A DNA stretch of 32,495 bases. Origin: Flavobacteriaceae bacterium. GTDB lineage: Bacteria; Bacteroidota; Bacteroidia; Flavobacteriales; Flavobacteriaceae. The stretch lies in contig JAFMLQ010000022.1 in the NCBI GenBank assembly GCA_017852075.1, forward strand, positions 1-32,495, written 5' to 3'. The position numbers and the translations under genes are program-made. This document shows, in pieces, positions 32,317 to 32,495 of this stretch. Below the pieces are notes generated by a model. It did no database searches. It was not told where the DNA came from and saw only the letters and a list, made by a program, of their open reading frames with translations. Positions within the stretch are counted from its first letter, which is position 1. The number at the start of each line of letters is the position of its first letter.

Positions 32317-32342
32317 AAAGAAAAACCCTCCAAATGGGAGGG
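32317..32342 (-). terminator. Rho-independent terminator of the right-edge gene
   Basis: Read on the minus strand, CCCTCC and GGAGGG form a perfect six-base stem with a five-base loop, followed by TTTTTCTTTT. It lies about 60 bases after the stop of the partial gene at the right edge and directly before the receptor remnant, which it therefore cuts off from upstream transcription. Confidence 0.85.
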
Positions 32343-32404
32343 TAATGTAATTTTACCTCAATTTCTGAAAATTAATTAAAATTATATCTTTTTAATTGGC
32401 ATAT

Positions 32405-32494
32405 TTAATTTGAGTGAGCTAGCAATTCAAGTGTTCTAAGTTGAGAAATCAAAAAGTCAGCATATCTTAGAAATCCTAGATCTGTAAAATGAAT
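32405..32494 (-). CDS. 3' end of a probable SGNH/GDSL hydrolase (partial at window edge)
   Basis: The last 29 codons of a gene that enters from the right edge. The visible tail, IHFTDLGFLRYADFLI, then a short helix and a TAA stop, resembles the C-terminal block of SGNH/GDSL-type esterases, where the catalytic histidine lies in a D-x-x-H segment followed by a DLGxxRxAD pattern. If so, H2 of the visible part is the catalytic histidine. The rest is outside the window, so this rests on a short match. A strong terminator follows. Confidence 0.5.
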   Translation of the reverse strand: MHFTDLGFLRYADFLISQLRTLELLAHSN

Positions 32495-32495
32495 A

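Overview
This window is an AT-rich stretch from a Bacteroidota genome, most likely a marine Flavobacteriia. The evidence is the gene families present: DUF5117/DUF4953 zinc metalloprotease, sortilin-like BNR protein, DUF983, DUF6503, GH95, Tat-exported Gfo/Idh/MocA proteins, DUF1080, and a TonB-dependent receptor plug with the Bacteroidota-type N-terminal extension. Ribosome binding sites are weak, and lipoprotein signals are common. I see no tRNA, rRNA, CRISPR array or insertion sequence.

Layout. Positions 15-8971 hold housekeeping or general genes: a secreted metzincin-type protease (-), divergent from a large BNR/Asp-box secreted protein (+); a bidirectional terminator; then an MscS channel, a PLP-dependent decarboxylase and a DUF983 membrane protein (all -). 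Positions 9075-19942 form one compact nine-gene minus-strand run, in transcription order: double-DUF1080 protein, Tat-type Gfo/Idh/MocA oxidoreductase, glucuronate isomerase UxaC, TRAP transporter DctP-DctQ-DctM, DUF6807 (PmoA-like) lipoprotein, a second Tat-type Gfo/Idh/MocA protein and a lipoprotein Gfo/Idh/MocA protein. Divergent from it (20047-23238, +) are a further Tat-type Gfo/Idh/MocA protein, an SDR in the position of fructuronate reductase, and mannonate dehydratase UxuA. Convergent to these are a ThuA-like protein and a GH95 lipoprotein glycosidase (-). Divergent from GH95 are a fructokinase-like PfkB kinase, a DUF6503 protein and another DUF1080 protein (+). The right end holds a sterol-desaturase-family membrane protein, a TsdA-like dihaem cytochrome c, a DsrE-like secreted protein, the remnant of a TonB-dependent receptor, a terminator, and the 3' end of a probable SGNH hydrolase.

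How the genes work together (inference). Positions 9075-29118 look like a glycan and uronate utilization locus without SusC/SusD. GH95 would trim fucose- or L-galactose-type residues. The exported oxidoreductases, DUF1080 domains, ThuA-like and DUF6807 proteins are the set expected for oxidative (3-keto) glycoside cleavage in the periplasm. The TRAP system would import the released acid sugar. UxaC, the SDR and UxuA would convert D-glucuronate through D-fructuronate and D-mannonate to 2-keto-3-deoxy-D-gluconate. A dedicated KDG kinase, a KDPG aldolase and a transcriptional regulator are not in the window. The combination of an oxidative glycosidase set, TRAP import and the glucuronate isomerase pathway in two divergent operons is the most interesting feature here.
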